Below, one piece after another: positions 32,353 to 42,887 of a stretch of DNA of 64,000 bases. Both the position numbers and the translations under genes were made by a program. Each line of letters starts with the position of its first letter. Position 1 is the first letter of the stretch. The stretch lies in NCBI GenBank assembly GCA_029098225.1, contig JAQXNX010000030.1, forward strand, positions 1-64,000. Direction: 5' to 3'. This DNA comes from Spirochaetales bacterium (lineage in GTDB: Bacteria > Spirochaetota > Spirochaetia > Treponematales > Treponemataceae). A model generated the notes under the pieces. It was not told the origin of the DNA. It saw only the letters and a program-made list of their open reading frames with translations, and searched no databases.

Positions 32353-35310
32353 ATGGCAAAAATAAAAATCAATAAAACTTTGCGGACTATTATAATTGCT
32401 TTAGCAGCAATTATAATAGTATTTGCAATTACAAGTTTACTTCCTGATAAGACTTTTAAAGAAAAGTATGAAGGATTTGATTTATCAACAAATGTCGGTG
32501 CAGCATCTTATAATAAAACCTACGAAGAATATCTTCAGGAGCACAAAAATGCTGATATTCCAGATGCAAGGGTTGATATAGATGTTCTGGATTATGATGT
32601 AGCAAAGTCTTCTGGTGTTTCTCTTAAAGCTGATTATTACGGAAAAGATATTGCTTTAACAGACGATAATTCTTCTGTTTCCTGGAATTTTAATGTTGAG
32701 CAGGAAGGCTTTTATAATATAGAAATTGATTATATCTGTATTCCGTCTAGAAATGTAAATATGGAGAGGATTCTGTATATTAATGGGGAAGTCCCTTTTA
32801 GTGGTGCAGAATCTCTTTCATTTTTTAGAATGTGGAAAGACGGTGGTCCTATAAAAGAAGATAATCGTGGAAACAGCATTCGTCCAACCCAGATTGAATA
32901 TTTTGATTACCAGTGTGTGCGTTTTAAAAACGATATGGGATATGATGTTGATCCTTATAAATTCTATTTTGAAAAGGGCGAGAATTCAATCACTCTGGAA
33001 TCTACAAATGAACCAATGGGAATTGCAGGAATTTCTCTTGTTCCTGTAAAAAAATACGATACATACGAACAGTATCTTGCCAGACAAAAAAATAAGCCTG
33101 AAGATGATAAGGGCACAGGTGTGTGTGAAATAGTTCAGGGAGAAAATTCCAAAGTCCGCTCTGATCCTTCTTTGTTTGCACGTTACGACCGTGCTTCTGC
33201 TACAACAGTTCCTCATTCAGTTTCTAAGACTGTTTTAAATTATTCAGGCGGTGAGTCATGGAGAAGTCCTGGCCAGTGGATTGAATGGGATGTTGAAGTT
33301 CCGGAAGACGGCTGGTATACACTTTCTATAAAAGCACGACAGCTTTATCAGCGTGGATATGTTGCATATCGTTCTGTTTATATAGACGGGGAAATTCCTA
33401 TTGAAGAATTAAAGTCTGTCGGTTTTTCTTATAGTTCAGACTGGAATTTACGAACCTTGTCTGATGAAAAAAACGTGCCATATAAATTTTATTTAACAAA
33501 AGGAACTCATTCTGTAAGGCTTGAAGTAACTCTTGGAGAACTTGGTTCAATTGTAAATTCCTTGCAGGATAGTATTTACCGTCTTAATGTAATTTATCGT
33601 ACTATTCTTGTGCTTACAGGCTTTAATCCAGATCAGTATCGTGATTATGGAATAGATAAAGTTTATCCAAAAGAAGTAGAAGCAATGCTTCAGGAAAGCC
33701 GAAGACTTTATTCTTATGTAGATGAATTTGTAAAGATTACCGGCGAAAAATCAGATAAGATTGCTCCTGCCGAAACTCTTGCTATTCAGCTTGAACAGTT
33801 CAATAAGCATCCGGATCGTATTACAAAAGGCTTTATAAACTTTAAGGATAATATTACTGGTCTTGGTTCTGCTATGCTTTCCATTTCTGAATCAAAGCTT
33901 GATGTTGATTATATTATGATTCAGAGCGCAAACGATAAAATCAGAAAAGATAAATCTAATTTCTTTAAAAATGCCGGCCACGAAATTTCTTCATTTGCAA
34001 CATCCTTCTTTGTAGATTCTTCAAGCCTTGGTAATGTTTATGATAAGAATTCTGATCATCTTATAGAGGTATGGATTGTAACTGGTCGAGATCAGAGTCA
34101 GATTTTAAAGAATATGGTTGATGACAGCTTTACTCCGGAGACGGGTATTAACGTTAATGTAAAATTAATTAATATAAATTCTTTGCTCCCTGCTGTTACT
34201 GCTGGAAACGGTCCTGATGTTGTTGTTTCAGCTTATTCACGTGCACCTGTAGATTATGCATTGCGTAATGCAGTTGTAGATCTTAAGCAGTTCAGTGATT
34301 GTGATGAAGTACTGAAGAATTTTATGCCGAGTGCATATGAAAGTTACAGATACGATGGAGGTGTATTTGCACTTCCGGAACAGGAGACCTTCAATCTTTT
34401 ATTCTATAGAAAAGATATTCTTGATCAGCTTGGTTTAGAGGTTCCAAAAACCTGGAATGAATTAATTGAAATTCTTCCAACGCTTCAGGGAAATAATCTT
34501 TCTGTTGGAATTCCTTATCCAACGCTCATAACTGCCGAAACAGATATTTTGAATTTATATTCGATGATTTATCAGCGTGGCGGTTCCGTTTATAATTCTT
34601 CCGGAACAAAATCTGTAATAGACAGTGAGGAAGGAATTGCTGCATTCAAGCTATATACAAGTTTTTATTCAAGCTATGGACTTCCGGTAATTTTCGATTT
34701 TGTAAGCCGTTTCAGAACCGGCGAAATGCCTTTAGGTATTCAAAATTATACTGCATATAATACACTTTCGGTTTCTGCTCCGGAAATAAGGGGACTCTGG
34801 GATTTTACATATATTCCAGGAACTTTGAGAGAAGATGGAACAATTGACCGTTCAAATATTGCAAGTACGGTCTGTACAATGATGATTAAAAAAGATCCGG
34901 GAGAAGATTCTTCTGCTGCTGCAAAAGAAAAAAATGCAAGCCGTATGAACGATGCCTGGGAATTTATGAAGTGGTGGAGTTCAACAGATACACAGGTACG
35001 TTATGGCCGCGAACAGGAAGCCTTGCTTGGTTCTTCAGGACGTTATGCGACTGCAAATGTTGAAGCTTTAAAACAGCTTTCCTGGAAAACAAAACAGATT
35101 GATATTCTTACAACATCACTGAATGAGACAATTGGTCTTCCAGAAATTCCTGGAAGTTATTATACAGCCCGATTCGTTGTAAACGGAGTAAGACATGTGT
35201 TTAACGAAAAGGATGACCCGCGCGAAACTTTAATTGATTATACAAGAAAAGTTAATGAAGAGATTACCCGTAAACGTCAGGAATTCAATCTTCCAGTTGA
35301 GGAGAACTAA
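32353..35310 (+). CDS. Membrane-anchored solute-binding protein with N-terminal carbohydrate-binding-like modules
   Basis: A 985-residue protein. One N-terminal membrane span without a lipobox (residues about 10-30, TIIIALAAIIIVFAITSLL) anchors it on the outer face of the inner membrane. Two beta-sandwich modules follow (about 75-230 and 270-400), each with WNFNVEQEGFYNIEIDY / IEWDVEVPEDGWYTLSIKA and YINGEVPF / YIDGEIPI words, resembling carbohydrate-binding modules. A helical linker leads to a C-terminal ABC extracellular solute-binding domain (about 570-985: GPDVVVSAYSRAPVDYALRN, FYRKDILDQLGLEVPKTWNE). It is the first gene of an eight-gene operon and the likely receptor for the permeases just downstream. 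The ligand is unknown. Confidence 0.8.
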   Translation: MAKIKINKTLRTIIIALAAIIIVFAITSLLPDKTFKEKYEGFDLSTNVGAASYNKTYEEYLQEHKNADIPDARVDIDVLDYDVAKSSGVSLKADYYGKDIALTDDNSSVSWNFNVEQEGFYNIEIDYICIPSRNVNMERILYINGEVPFSGAESLSFFRMWKDGGPIKEDNRGNSIRPTQIEYFDYQCVRFKNDMGYDVDPYKFYFEKGENSITLESTNEPMGIAGISLVPVKKYDTYEQYLARQKNKPEDDKGTGVCEIVQGENSKVRSDPSLFARYDRASATTVPHSVSKTVLNYSGGESWRSPGQWIEWDVEVPEDGWYTLSIKARQLYQRGYVAYRSVYIDGEIPIEELKSVGFSYSSDWNLRTLSDEKNVPYKFYLTKGTHSVRLEVTLGELGSIVNSLQDSIYRLNVIYRTILVLTGFNPDQYRDYGIDKVYPKEVEAMLQESRRLYSYVDEFVKITGEKSDKIAPAETLAIQLEQFNKHPDRITKGFINFKDNITGLGSAMLSISESKLDVDYIMIQSANDKIRKDKSNFFKNAGHEISSFATSFFVDSSSLGNVYDKNSDHLIEVWIVTGRDQSQILKNMVDDSFTPETGINVNVKLININSLLPAVTAGNGPDVVVSAYSRAPVDYALRNAVVDLKQFSDCDEVLKNFMPSAYESYRYDGGVFALPEQETFNLLFYRKDILDQLGLEVPKTWNELIEILPTLQGNNLSVGIPYPTLITAETDILNLYSMIYQRGGSVYNSSGTKSVIDSEEGIAAFKLYTSFYSSYGLPVIFDFVSRFRTGEMPLGIQNYTAYNTLSVSAPEIRGLWDFTYIPGTLREDGTIDRSNIASTVCTMMIKKDPGEDSSAAAKEKNASRMNDAWEFMKWWSSTDTQVRYGREQEALLGSSGRYATANVEALKQLSWKTKQIDILTTSLNETIGLPEIPGSYYTARFVVNGVRHVFNEKDDPRETLIDYTRKVNEEITRKRQEFNLPVEEN

Positions 35311-35312
35311 AA

Positions 35313-36251
35313 ATGAAAGAAGTATGGAAAAAATATTTTCAAAAGAAAAAACTTCAGCTAAAAGATACTGCAAGAAATGCACGTATGCATAAATTCTGTT
35401 ATCTGTTTTTATTGCCATATGCAATTTTATTTATAACCTTCAATGTTTTTCCAATTATAAATTCAATTTATTACAGCTTTACGAATTTTAATATTCTGGA
35501 AAAGCCTGAATTTATTGGAGCTACAAACTATATTAATCTTTTCCTTCAGGACGAAGTTTTTCAGATTGCAGTAAAAAACACATTCCTTGTTGCAATAATA
35601 ATTGGTCCGGTCGGCTATATTCTTGCTTTCATTTTTGCATGGTTTATAAATGAACTTCCAAAATGGGTAAGAACAATAGTTGTGCTTTTCTTTTATACGC
35701 CTTCAATTTCTGCGCAGGCTTATCTTGTATTCAAGCAGTTTTTCAGTGATGACCGTTATGGATGGGCAAATTCGTGGCTTATAAAAATGGGCTTTACAAA
35801 TCAGCCGATTTTGTTCCTTACAGATCCAAAATATGTAATGAAGATTGTAATTCCTGTTTGTTTATGGATGTCTCTTGGTACAGGCTTCCTTTCGTTTGTT
35901 GCCGGTTTAAAGGGAATGGATAAGGCTCAATACGAAGCTGGCTATATAGACGGAATTCAAAACCGCTGGCAGGAGTTATGGTTTATTACCTTACCGAATA
36001 TGAAGCCGATGCTCTTATTTGGAGCAGTAATGTCTATTACTAATGCATTTAATGTTTGTGATGTTCCTATGAATCTTGCAGGTTATCCTTCTACGGAATA
36101 TTGTGCCCGAACTGTAGTAACGCACCTGTTTGACTACGGTTATACGCGATTCGAAATGGGATATGCTTCGGCAATAGCTACGGTTTTGTTCCTTGTAATG
36201 ATTATCTGTAACAAGGTAATTCAGGCCCTGTTGAACCGGGTAGGACACTAA
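35313..36251 (+). CDS. Sugar ABC transporter permease, MalF/UgpA type (first pair)
   Basis: A 312-residue inner-membrane permease of the CUT1 class with six hydrophobic spans. The cytoplasmic EAA loop reads YEAGYIDGIQNRWQELWFITLP, the site that contacts the ATPase. Its partner is the next gene. The ribosome binding site is GAGGAG. The gap to the solute-binding gene is 2 nt. No ATPase gene is in the cluster, so a shared MsiK/UgpC-like ATPase elsewhere is likely. Confidence 0.9.
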   Translation: MKEVWKKYFQKKKLQLKDTARNARMHKFCYLFLLPYAILFITFNVFPIINSIYYSFTNFNILEKPEFIGATNYINLFLQDEVFQIAVKNTFLVAIIIGPVGYILAFIFAWFINELPKWVRTIVVLFFYTPSISAQAYLVFKQFFSDDRYGWANSWLIKMGFTNQPILFLTDPKYVMKIVIPVCLWMSLGTGFLSFVAGLKGMDKAQYEAGYIDGIQNRWQELWFITLPNMKPMLLFGAVMSITNAFNVCDVPMNLAGYPSTEYCARTVVTHLFDYGYTRFEMGYASAIATVLFLVMIICNKVIQALLNRVGH

Positions 36252-36270
36252 TTGAGGAGGTTTACTTAAG

Positions 36271-37167
36271 ATGAAAAAAAATAGAGTATTAGGTAAAGAA
36301 GAAAAAATTCATCATTATAAATATCGTCGAAAGCCAAACCGTTCAATTGGTGGTGATATTGGTGTTTATTTATTTTTGTTTTTAAGCTCCATTGTTATGA
36401 TTTTTCCATTAGTGTTTATCATATCAAGTTCTTTAAAACCGCTTGGGGAATTATTAAGACAGCCTCCGACATTTTTTGCAAGAAACCCATCTTTACGGAA
36501 CTTCTCTGATTTATTTGTAACTATGAGCCAGTCATGGGTTCCTTTTTCAAGATATGTTTTTAATACATTATTCGTAACTATTGTTGGAACAGTCGGTCAT
36601 GTAATTATTGCTTCTATGGCCGCATACGTTCTTGCAAAATATAAATTTCCCGGTGGAACCGCATTCTTTAAACTTGCAGTAGTTGCATTAATGTTTACAG
36701 GTTACGTAACGGGAATTCCAAACTATATGATTATGTGCCGCCTCCATATGGTAGATACTTACTGGTCTCTTATACTTCCAGCAATCGGAGGTTCTCTGGG
36801 GCTTTTCCTTATGAAGCAATTTATGGATGGTTTTCCAATGTCTTTGATTGAAGCTGCAAAAATAGATGGAGCCCGCGAGTTCAGTATTTTCTGGAATCTT
36901 GTAATGCCAAATGTTAAACCAGCCTGGCTTACAATTTCTATTTTTTCTATTACAGCTTTATGGAATAATCCTCAGACAACCTACATTTATACAGAAAGTA
37001 AAAAAATGCTTAGATATGCGTTAGATCAGATTCAGCTGGGTGGAATTGCACGAACAGGTCAGGCACAGGCCGTTCTTGTAATTTCTATGTCTGTTCCAAT
37101 TATTTTCTTTATCTGCTCACAAAGTCAGATTCTGGAAACAATGGCAACTTCAGGCTTAAAGGATTAA
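36271..37167 (+). CDS. Sugar ABC transporter permease, MalG/UgpE type (first pair)
   Basis: A 298-residue CUT1 permease with six spans, including VYLFLFLSSIVMIFPLVFII near the N-terminus. The EAA loop is IEAAKIDGAREFSIFWNLVMP. The C-terminus (SQSQILETMATSGLKD) is typical of MalG-like proteins. It pairs with the preceding permease. The ribosome binding site is GAGGAGG. Confidence 0.9.
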   Translation: MKKNRVLGKEEKIHHYKYRRKPNRSIGGDIGVYLFLFLSSIVMIFPLVFIISSSLKPLGELLRQPPTFFARNPSLRNFSDLFVTMSQSWVPFSRYVFNTLFVTIVGTVGHVIIASMAAYVLAKYKFPGGTAFFKLAVVALMFTGYVTGIPNYMIMCRLHMVDTYWSLILPAIGGSLGLFLMKQFMDGFPMSLIEAAKIDGAREFSIFWNLVMPNVKPAWLTISIFSITALWNNPQTTYIYTESKKMLRYALDQIQLGGIARTGQAQAVLVISMSVPIIFFICSQSQILETMATSGLKD

Positions 37168-37171
37168 TGAT

Positions 37172-38638
37172 ATGAAGAAAATAAAACTGATTTTTTTGAG
37201 TATAATATTTGCCCTTATTCCTTTTTATATGGCTGCAGTCGGTGATACATACATTTATGATATCTGGGGAGATATTGAACATTCTCCAGATGCTTATAGA
37301 GTAACAAATGTATTTTATGCTAAAGATTTTGGTCTGGAGAAAAATTTTGTTTCACCAAGCTCTTTATTTTGTAAAGGTAATCTTTTATATCTGGTAGATA
37401 GCGGAAATAACAGAATTATTGAGTTTACTTACAGAGAAGATAAGACTCTGGAATTTAACAGAATAATAGAAAGCTTTAATGCGCCGGAAGGAATTGTAAA
37501 TACTTTTGCTTCTCCAACTGATATTTATGTAAATAAAGACGGTTCATTTTTTATTGCGGATACAAATAATGGACGTGTTGTAAAACTGGATTCAGAGTTA
37601 AATTACTTATTTTCTTTTGTTGAACCAGATGATGCAAATTACGAAAAAGGAAAGAATTTTTTGCCAGAAAAAGTAATTGCCGATTCAAAAGGCAGAGCAT
37701 ATATTCTTGCAAAAAATGTTAACAAGGGTTTCTTAAAATATGAAAGTGACGGAACTTTTACAGGATTTTATGGTGCCAGCGAGGTAACTTATAACTGGAC
37801 TGATTATATCTGGAAAAGGCTTTCAACAAGAGCTCAAAGAGAACAGATGGAATCTTTTGTTCCAACTGAATACACAAATGCATATTTAGATAACGAAGGT
37901 TTTATTTTTGCCGTTATAAAGAACTTTAAACCCGAAGAACTTATGGATGATATGGCAAAACCAATCCGAAGACTGAATGCTCTGGGAGGAGATATTCTTA
38001 TTAAAAACTGGGATCTGCCTATTGGAGATTTACAGTGGGGTGGTACAGCAGGACTGGATACTCCTTCGCATTTTAATGATATTACTGTCCTGAATAATGA
38101 AGTTTACATTGCACTTGATGAAACGCGGGGAAGACTTTTTGCATATGATAATCAGGGAGAACTCTTATTCGCTTTTGGTAATTCCGGAAATATAGACGGA
38201 TATTTTAGATTACCAGTATCTCTGGAGCACTATAATAGAGATTTATTTGTTCTTGATCAGGCAGCCTGCACAATAACTTTATTTTCTTCTACACAGTTTG
38301 GAGATTATGTATATAACGCCATAGAGTACTATTCAGAAGGGAAATATGATTTATCTGCTGCTGAATGGGAAAAGGTAATGAAGTTAAACGGAAACTATGA
38401 TCTTGCATATGGTGGAATAGGAAAAGCTAAACTTCGTCAGAATGAATATAAGGAAGCAATGAAATATTTTAAAGTAAAATGCTACAGAAAAAAATATTCC
38501 AAGGCTTTGATGTATTACAGAAAAGAATGGATAGAAGCAAATCTCGGATGGCTGCTTTTAATTCTTTGTGTCCTGATTTTTGTTCCTTTTATCATAAAGG
38601 GAATAAAAGCATTTAGAAAGGAGCTTGCGTCATTATGA
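37172..38638 (+). CDS. Membrane-anchored NHL beta-propeller protein
   Basis: A 488-residue protein with a hydrophobic signal/anchor at the N-terminus (IFLSIIFALIPFYMAAVG), NHL-type propeller repeats over about residues 50-375 (LLYLVDSGNNRIIEF, FFIADTNNGRVVKLD, VYIALDETRGRLFAYD, LFVLDQAACTITLF), a short TPR-like helical section (AIEYYSEGKYDLSAAEWEKV, AKLRQNEYKEAMKYFKV), and a C-terminal membrane span (LGWLLLILCVLIFVPFIIKG). It is probably periplasm-facing, binding carbohydrate or a partner protein. It lies 4 nt after the permease and overlaps the YIP1 gene (ATGA). No catalytic motif is clear. Confidence 0.8.
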   Translation: MKKIKLIFLSIIFALIPFYMAAVGDTYIYDIWGDIEHSPDAYRVTNVFYAKDFGLEKNFVSPSSLFCKGNLLYLVDSGNNRIIEFTYREDKTLEFNRIIESFNAPEGIVNTFASPTDIYVNKDGSFFIADTNNGRVVKLDSELNYLFSFVEPDDANYEKGKNFLPEKVIADSKGRAYILAKNVNKGFLKYESDGTFTGFYGASEVTYNWTDYIWKRLSTRAQREQMESFVPTEYTNAYLDNEGFIFAVIKNFKPEELMDDMAKPIRRLNALGGDILIKNWDLPIGDLQWGGTAGLDTPSHFNDITVLNNEVYIALDETRGRLFAYDNQGELLFAFGNSGNIDGYFRLPVSLEHYNRDLFVLDQAACTITLFSSTQFGDYVYNAIEYYSEGKYDLSAAEWEKVMKLNGNYDLAYGGIGKAKLRQNEYKEAMKYFKVKCYRKKYSKALMYYRKEWIEANLGWLLLILCVLIFVPFIIKGIKAFRKELASL

Positions 38639-39312
38639 ATTATTTTATGATAAAATTTAATAAATTACGTCAGAAAGAAACTTATGTTCATTTCCTGCAG
38701 ACTTTAAAATATTCTCTTTATGTTATCAGTCATCCTGCAGATGGTTTCTGGGATTTAATTCATGCAAAAAGAGGTTCATATTCTGCAGCAAATTTTATTG
38801 TGCTTATGACACTCCTTACACATGTCTGGAAACTTCGTTTTACAAGTTTTGTGTTCTTAAAAGTAAACTGGGAGCGGATTAATATTTTTATGGAAATACT
38901 TACAATCCTTCTTCCTTTACTTGTATTTGTAATTTGTAACTGGGGAGTCACTACCTTATTTGATGGAAAAGGACATTTGGGTGATGTATACATGGGCACC
39001 GCCTATGCATTAACTCCTTATGTATTAATTCAAATTCCATTAATTATTGTAAGTAATTTTGTTACCAGAGAAGAAGGAACTTTTTATTACGTATTCAGTA
39101 ATCTTTCTTTTATATGGAGTGCAGTTCTGATATTCATGGCGATGATGATGATTCACGCCTATAGTTTTGGAAAAACGCTTTTATTTACGGTGTTCACAAT
39201 TTTTGGAATGCTCGTATTCTTTTTTATTATGCTTTTATTCTTTAGTCTTATTTCTCAGGGAATAGCATATTTTATTTCTCTCGGAAGAGAAGTTATTTTC
39301 AGGTTAAATTGA
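38635..39312 (+). CDS. YIP1-family membrane protein
   Basis: A 225-residue integral membrane protein with about five spans. The early PADGFWDLIHAKRGS motif and the YMGTAYALTPYVLIQIPL region fit the YIP1/Yip1-like family. Its start overlaps the propeller gene stop by 4 nt (ATGA), so translation is coupled. Its role in this operon is unknown; YIP1 proteins often act as membrane scaffolds. Confidence 0.8.
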   Translation: MNYFMIKFNKLRQKETYVHFLQTLKYSLYVISHPADGFWDLIHAKRGSYSAANFIVLMTLLTHVWKLRFTSFVFLKVNWERINIFMEILTILLPLLVFVICNWGVTTLFDGKGHLGDVYMGTAYALTPYVLIQIPLIIVSNFVTREEGTFYYVFSNLSFIWSAVLIFMAMMMIHAYSFGKTLLFTVFTIFGMLVFFFIMLLFFSLISQGIAYFISLGREVIFRLN

Positions 39313-39325
39313 CGGGAGAGAAAAA

Positions 39326-41971
39326 ATGAAAACAAAAGAAAAGAAAAATAAAAAAATGCCTGAATGGTATATCGGCAGGCCAAAACCAATGAAGAAAAAG
39401 TTTATAGAGTTTCATAAGCCGACAAAGAGTTTTTATATAGGTCTTGGATTTTTTCTGGCGGCAGCTGGTTTTATTACATATATAATATTCCGTCTGCTGG
39501 CAGTAAGTACTTATCATCAGCCGAATTTTGAATATTATGAATTTGATTCAAAGCTTGCAGGAAAAAATCTTGTTCTTGAATCAGAAGCCTTAAAATTTGA
39601 AATGGATCCTGCTACAACTCAATTTACGCTGCTTCAGAAAAATACAGGAAAAATCTGGTATTCAAGTCCGGAAAATCTGGAAAAAGATTCTATAGCTCTT
39701 GAGCGTGAAAAGAACAATATGCGATCAAGCCTTCTTATAGAATATTCTTCAGAAAACGGAAATTCTGAAACTTATGATTTATATTCAAATAGTGTAAAAA
39801 GAAATTTCTATAATGTTGAAAAATCAGGAAATTCAATTAAGGTAAATTACACAATCGGACAAATGAACAGGGAATATATTTTTCCTCCAGTAATGTATCT
39901 TTCAGATTTTGAAAAGTGGTCTGAAAATATGTCTAATACAGACATAAGTTATATTAATCGTGCATACCATCGTTACAGTCTTTCTACTGCAAATGCAACA
40001 GATAATATAAACGCGTTACTAAAAAAATATCCAAAGCTTAAAGACGAAGATTTGTTCCTTATTTTTGAAAACGTTCAGAACTTCATGAAGGAAAAACTCG
40101 AGAAAATATTTGCCGATGCAGGTTTTACCTATGAGGATTATCTTGAGAGTAAAGAATTATATCTGGAATCAAATGAAAAAGAAGTTCCTGCTTTCAATCT
40201 GACTGTTGTTTATACTCTTGAAAAAAATAATCTGATAGTAGAAGTTCCTTTTGATGAAATTTCTTATCGCCAGAAATTCCCGATTACAAAGGTTTCTTTA
40301 CTTCCTTATTTTGGAGCAGGAAGTAAAGATGATTCCGGATACATGATGGTTCCGGAAGGCGGAGGCGCGGTAATTAATTTTAATAATGGAAAAACAAAAC
40401 AGAACGGTTATTATGCAGATGTTTACGGCTGGGATTATGCTCTGGATAGAAAAACTGTTATAACAGAAACAAAAGTTTCATTCCCGGTTTTTGGCGTTTC
40501 TTCAGATAATTCTTCATTTATTTCGATTATAGAAGATGGTGCTTCTTATGCAGGAATTACTGCAGAAATTGCCGGTAAGCTTGGAAGCTATAATTATGTT
40601 CGTGCTGATTACAGACTATTACATAATGAACGCTATGATATTTCTACAAGAACGACAAGTGCCCAGTATATGTTTGAAAAAAATCTTCCGGAAGGAAAAG
40701 AAATCAAACAGATTTATACTTTTATAGACAGTAATTCTTATGTAGATATGGCTAAAGTTTATCGCGATTATCTTTTTGCAGATAGACCAAAGCTTAACGA
40801 AAATCAAATTCCTCTTGCTGTAGAAATTATTGGTGCGATTGACCGTGTTCAGCAGATTGCTGGAATTCCAAAAAATCTTCCATTCAAGCTTACAAGTTAT
40901 GGAGAAGCAGCAGATATTGTAAATGAAATTGAAAGTAATGGAATTTCAAATGTAAATTATAAGCTTACAGGATTTATTAATGGAGGAGTTCGCCAGAGAT
41001 TATTAAATAAAGTAAAGTATATAAAGAATCTTGGCGGAAAATCTGAGTTTAATGAATTTCTAAAATCAATAGAAAATTCTTCTTCAGATTTTTATCTGGA
41101 CGGTACAATGCAGTTTGCCTATCATTCAAACTGGTCCGATGGTTTTACTCATTATGGTTCTCCTGCACGTTTTGTAAGTCAGAAAATCTGTGAACTATAT
41201 CAGTATTCAAAAATCTGGTATGGAAAAGATGAAGAAGAAGATACTTATTATTTGTTAAAGCCACAGCTTGCAAAAAAAGCTTCTGAAAAATTAGTAAGCT
41301 CTTCAAAAAAATCAGGATTAAATGTTTCTTATAATGATTTTGGAAATATTCTTTCTGCAGATTATAATGAAAAAAAACTTGTAAATCGTGAAGCTTCAAA
41401 GCAGTTGCAAATGGATGCCTTAGCTGGTGCTAAGCAGGAAAATCTTAAGGTAATGGTAAATACAGGAAATGATTATTCATTAAAATATGCAGACTTTATT
41501 ACCAATCTGGATTTGTCTGGAAATAAATATTCTATAATTGATTATATGATTCCATTTTATCAGATAGCCTTGCATGGATATAAAAACTTTTCTGGTGGAG
41601 CAGTTAATCTCGCAGCAGAAGCAAATCAGGAAATACTAAAATCTGCTCAAAGTGGTGCGGGATTAATGTTTACATTTATGAATGCAACAGAACGCGATAT
41701 TCAGGAAACCAGATTTACTCATTATTATTCGGCTAATTTTGAAGATTTTAAGGATTATTTTTATTCAACCTACAAAAAGTATAATGATGAGTTATCTAAA
41801 GTTGCATCTTCGCTTATTACAGATTTTAAGTACATAAATGAAAATGTAACTTTAACAGAATTCGAAAACGGATATTCAGTAATTGTAAATTTTGGCTACA
41901 CAGATTTTATTACTGAAAATGGAATAAGAATTCCTTCTCGCGATTACAAAATTATTAAGGTGGAGGACTAG
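39326..41971 (+). CDS. DUF5696-like large membrane-anchored protein, possible glycosidase relative
   Basis: An 881-residue protein. A basic cytoplasmic start (about 30 residues) precedes one membrane span (YIGLGFFLAAAGFITYIIFR), after which the chain is outside the inner membrane. Residues about 80-500 look like beta-sandwich domains of the galactose-mutarotase kind (LKFEMDPATTQFTLLQKNTG, VPEGGGAVINFNNGK, FPVFGVSSDNSSFISIIEDG). The C-terminal 350 residues look like an alpha/beta barrel. The order resembles large glycoside hydrolases, and similar proteins appear in databases as DUF5696, but I cannot identify catalytic acids. A role in processing the imported glycan is inference. The ribosome binding site is CGGGAGAG. 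Confidence 0.7.
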   Translation: MKTKEKKNKKMPEWYIGRPKPMKKKFIEFHKPTKSFYIGLGFFLAAAGFITYIIFRLLAVSTYHQPNFEYYEFDSKLAGKNLVLESEALKFEMDPATTQFTLLQKNTGKIWYSSPENLEKDSIALEREKNNMRSSLLIEYSSENGNSETYDLYSNSVKRNFYNVEKSGNSIKVNYTIGQMNREYIFPPVMYLSDFEKWSENMSNTDISYINRAYHRYSLSTANATDNINALLKKYPKLKDEDLFLIFENVQNFMKEKLEKIFADAGFTYEDYLESKELYLESNEKEVPAFNLTVVYTLEKNNLIVEVPFDEISYRQKFPITKVSLLPYFGAGSKDDSGYMMVPEGGGAVINFNNGKTKQNGYYADVYGWDYALDRKTVITETKVSFPVFGVSSDNSSFISIIEDGASYAGITAEIAGKLGSYNYVRADYRLLHNERYDISTRTTSAQYMFEKNLPEGKEIKQIYTFIDSNSYVDMAKVYRDYLFADRPKLNENQIPLAVEIIGAIDRVQQIAGIPKNLPFKLTSYGEAADIVNEIESNGISNVNYKLTGFINGGVRQRLLNKVKYIKNLGGKSEFNEFLKSIENSSSDFYLDGTMQFAYHSNWSDGFTHYGSPARFVSQKICELYQYSKIWYGKDEEEDTYYLLKPQLAKKASEKLVSSSKKSGLNVSYNDFGNILSADYNEKKLVNREASKQLQMDALAGAKQENLKVMVNTGNDYSLKYADFITNLDLSGNKYSIIDYMIPFYQIALHGYKNFSGGAVNLAAEANQEILKSAQSGAGLMFTFMNATERDIQETRFTHYYSANFEDFKDYFYSTYKKYNDELSKVASSLITDFKYINENVTLTEFENGYSVIVNFGYTDFITENGIRIPSRDYKIIKVED

Positions 41972-41972
41972 A

Positions 41973-42887
41973 ATGAAAAAAAGACCTGTAGGGCTTACAA
42001 AGCGACGTGCATTGTACGGCTACATATTTATACTTCCTTTTATACTTGGATTTATTTTCTTTATGCTAAAACCCCTGTTCCAGTCCTTGAGCATGAGTTT
42101 TTCTACAATTTCAGTTGGTCCAAGCGGCTTTCAGTCAAGCTGGTGTGGCCTTGAAAATTATAAAAGGGCTTTTTTAATAGATCCTGAATTCAACCGCATG
42201 CTTTTTGAAAATGTTACACAGATGATTTACCGTTCTATAGCAACTATTGTATTCAGCTTTTTTGTTGCCTTGATTTTGAATCAGAAATTTAAGGGAAGGG
42301 CAATGGTTCGTTCTATTTTCTTCCTTACGGTAATTCTTTCTTCTGGTGTTCTTGTAGGACTTGAATACAACAATACAATGATGTCTCAGTTAAAAGAAAC
42401 AATCGAAGCTTCTGGAAATGCAAATTCTATAACAGCTGTATTGGAAAGTATTCTTCTTTCAAATACTGGTGGAACAACAGGACCCGGCGACAAATTATTT
42501 ACAATTCTTTTCCAGATTATAGATTCTATTTACGATGTTGCAATGGCTTCTGGAATTCAGATTATTATATTTCTTTCCGGCTTACAGAATATTTCTGCAA
42601 GTATGTATGAAGCTGCTGAAATGGAAGGTTGTACAGCATGGGAAAGCTTGTGGAAAATTACAGTTCCAATGGTGAGCCCTCTTATGCTTGTATGCTGGGT
42701 TTATACAGTAGTAGATTTCTTTATGCGTACAGACAGCGAAATTATGGAAAAAATAGATAATCAGCTGTCTGTTCAGTTAAACTTTGGATTTAGTTCTGCA
42801 ATGGCATGGATATATTTTATAATCTGTATGGCAATTATAGGATTAAGCTCTGCATTAATTTCAAAGGTGGTTTATAATTATGACTGA
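41973..42887 (+). CDS. Sugar ABC transporter permease, MalF type (second pair)
   Basis: A 304-residue CUT1 permease with six spans, beginning ALYGYIFILPFILGFIFFML. It has the EAA loop YEAAEMEGCTAWESLWKITVP. A longer periplasmic loop (about residues 130-185, Asn/Thr/Gly-rich) separates spans 3 and 4. It starts 1 nt after the DUF5696-like gene and overlaps the next permease by 8 nt. The ribosome binding site is GGTGGAGG. No binding-protein gene precedes this pair; the lipoprotein at 44054 is the likely partner. Confidence 0.9.
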   Translation: MKKRPVGLTKRRALYGYIFILPFILGFIFFMLKPLFQSLSMSFSTISVGPSGFQSSWCGLENYKRAFLIDPEFNRMLFENVTQMIYRSIATIVFSFFVALILNQKFKGRAMVRSIFFLTVILSSGVLVGLEYNNTMMSQLKETIEASGNANSITAVLESILLSNTGGTTGPGDKLFTILFQIIDSIYDVAMASGIQIIIFLSGLQNISASMYEAAEMEGCTAWESLWKITVPMVSPLMLVCWVYTVVDFFMRTDSEIMEKIDNQLSVQLNFGFSSAMAWIYFIICMAIIGLSSALISKVVYNYD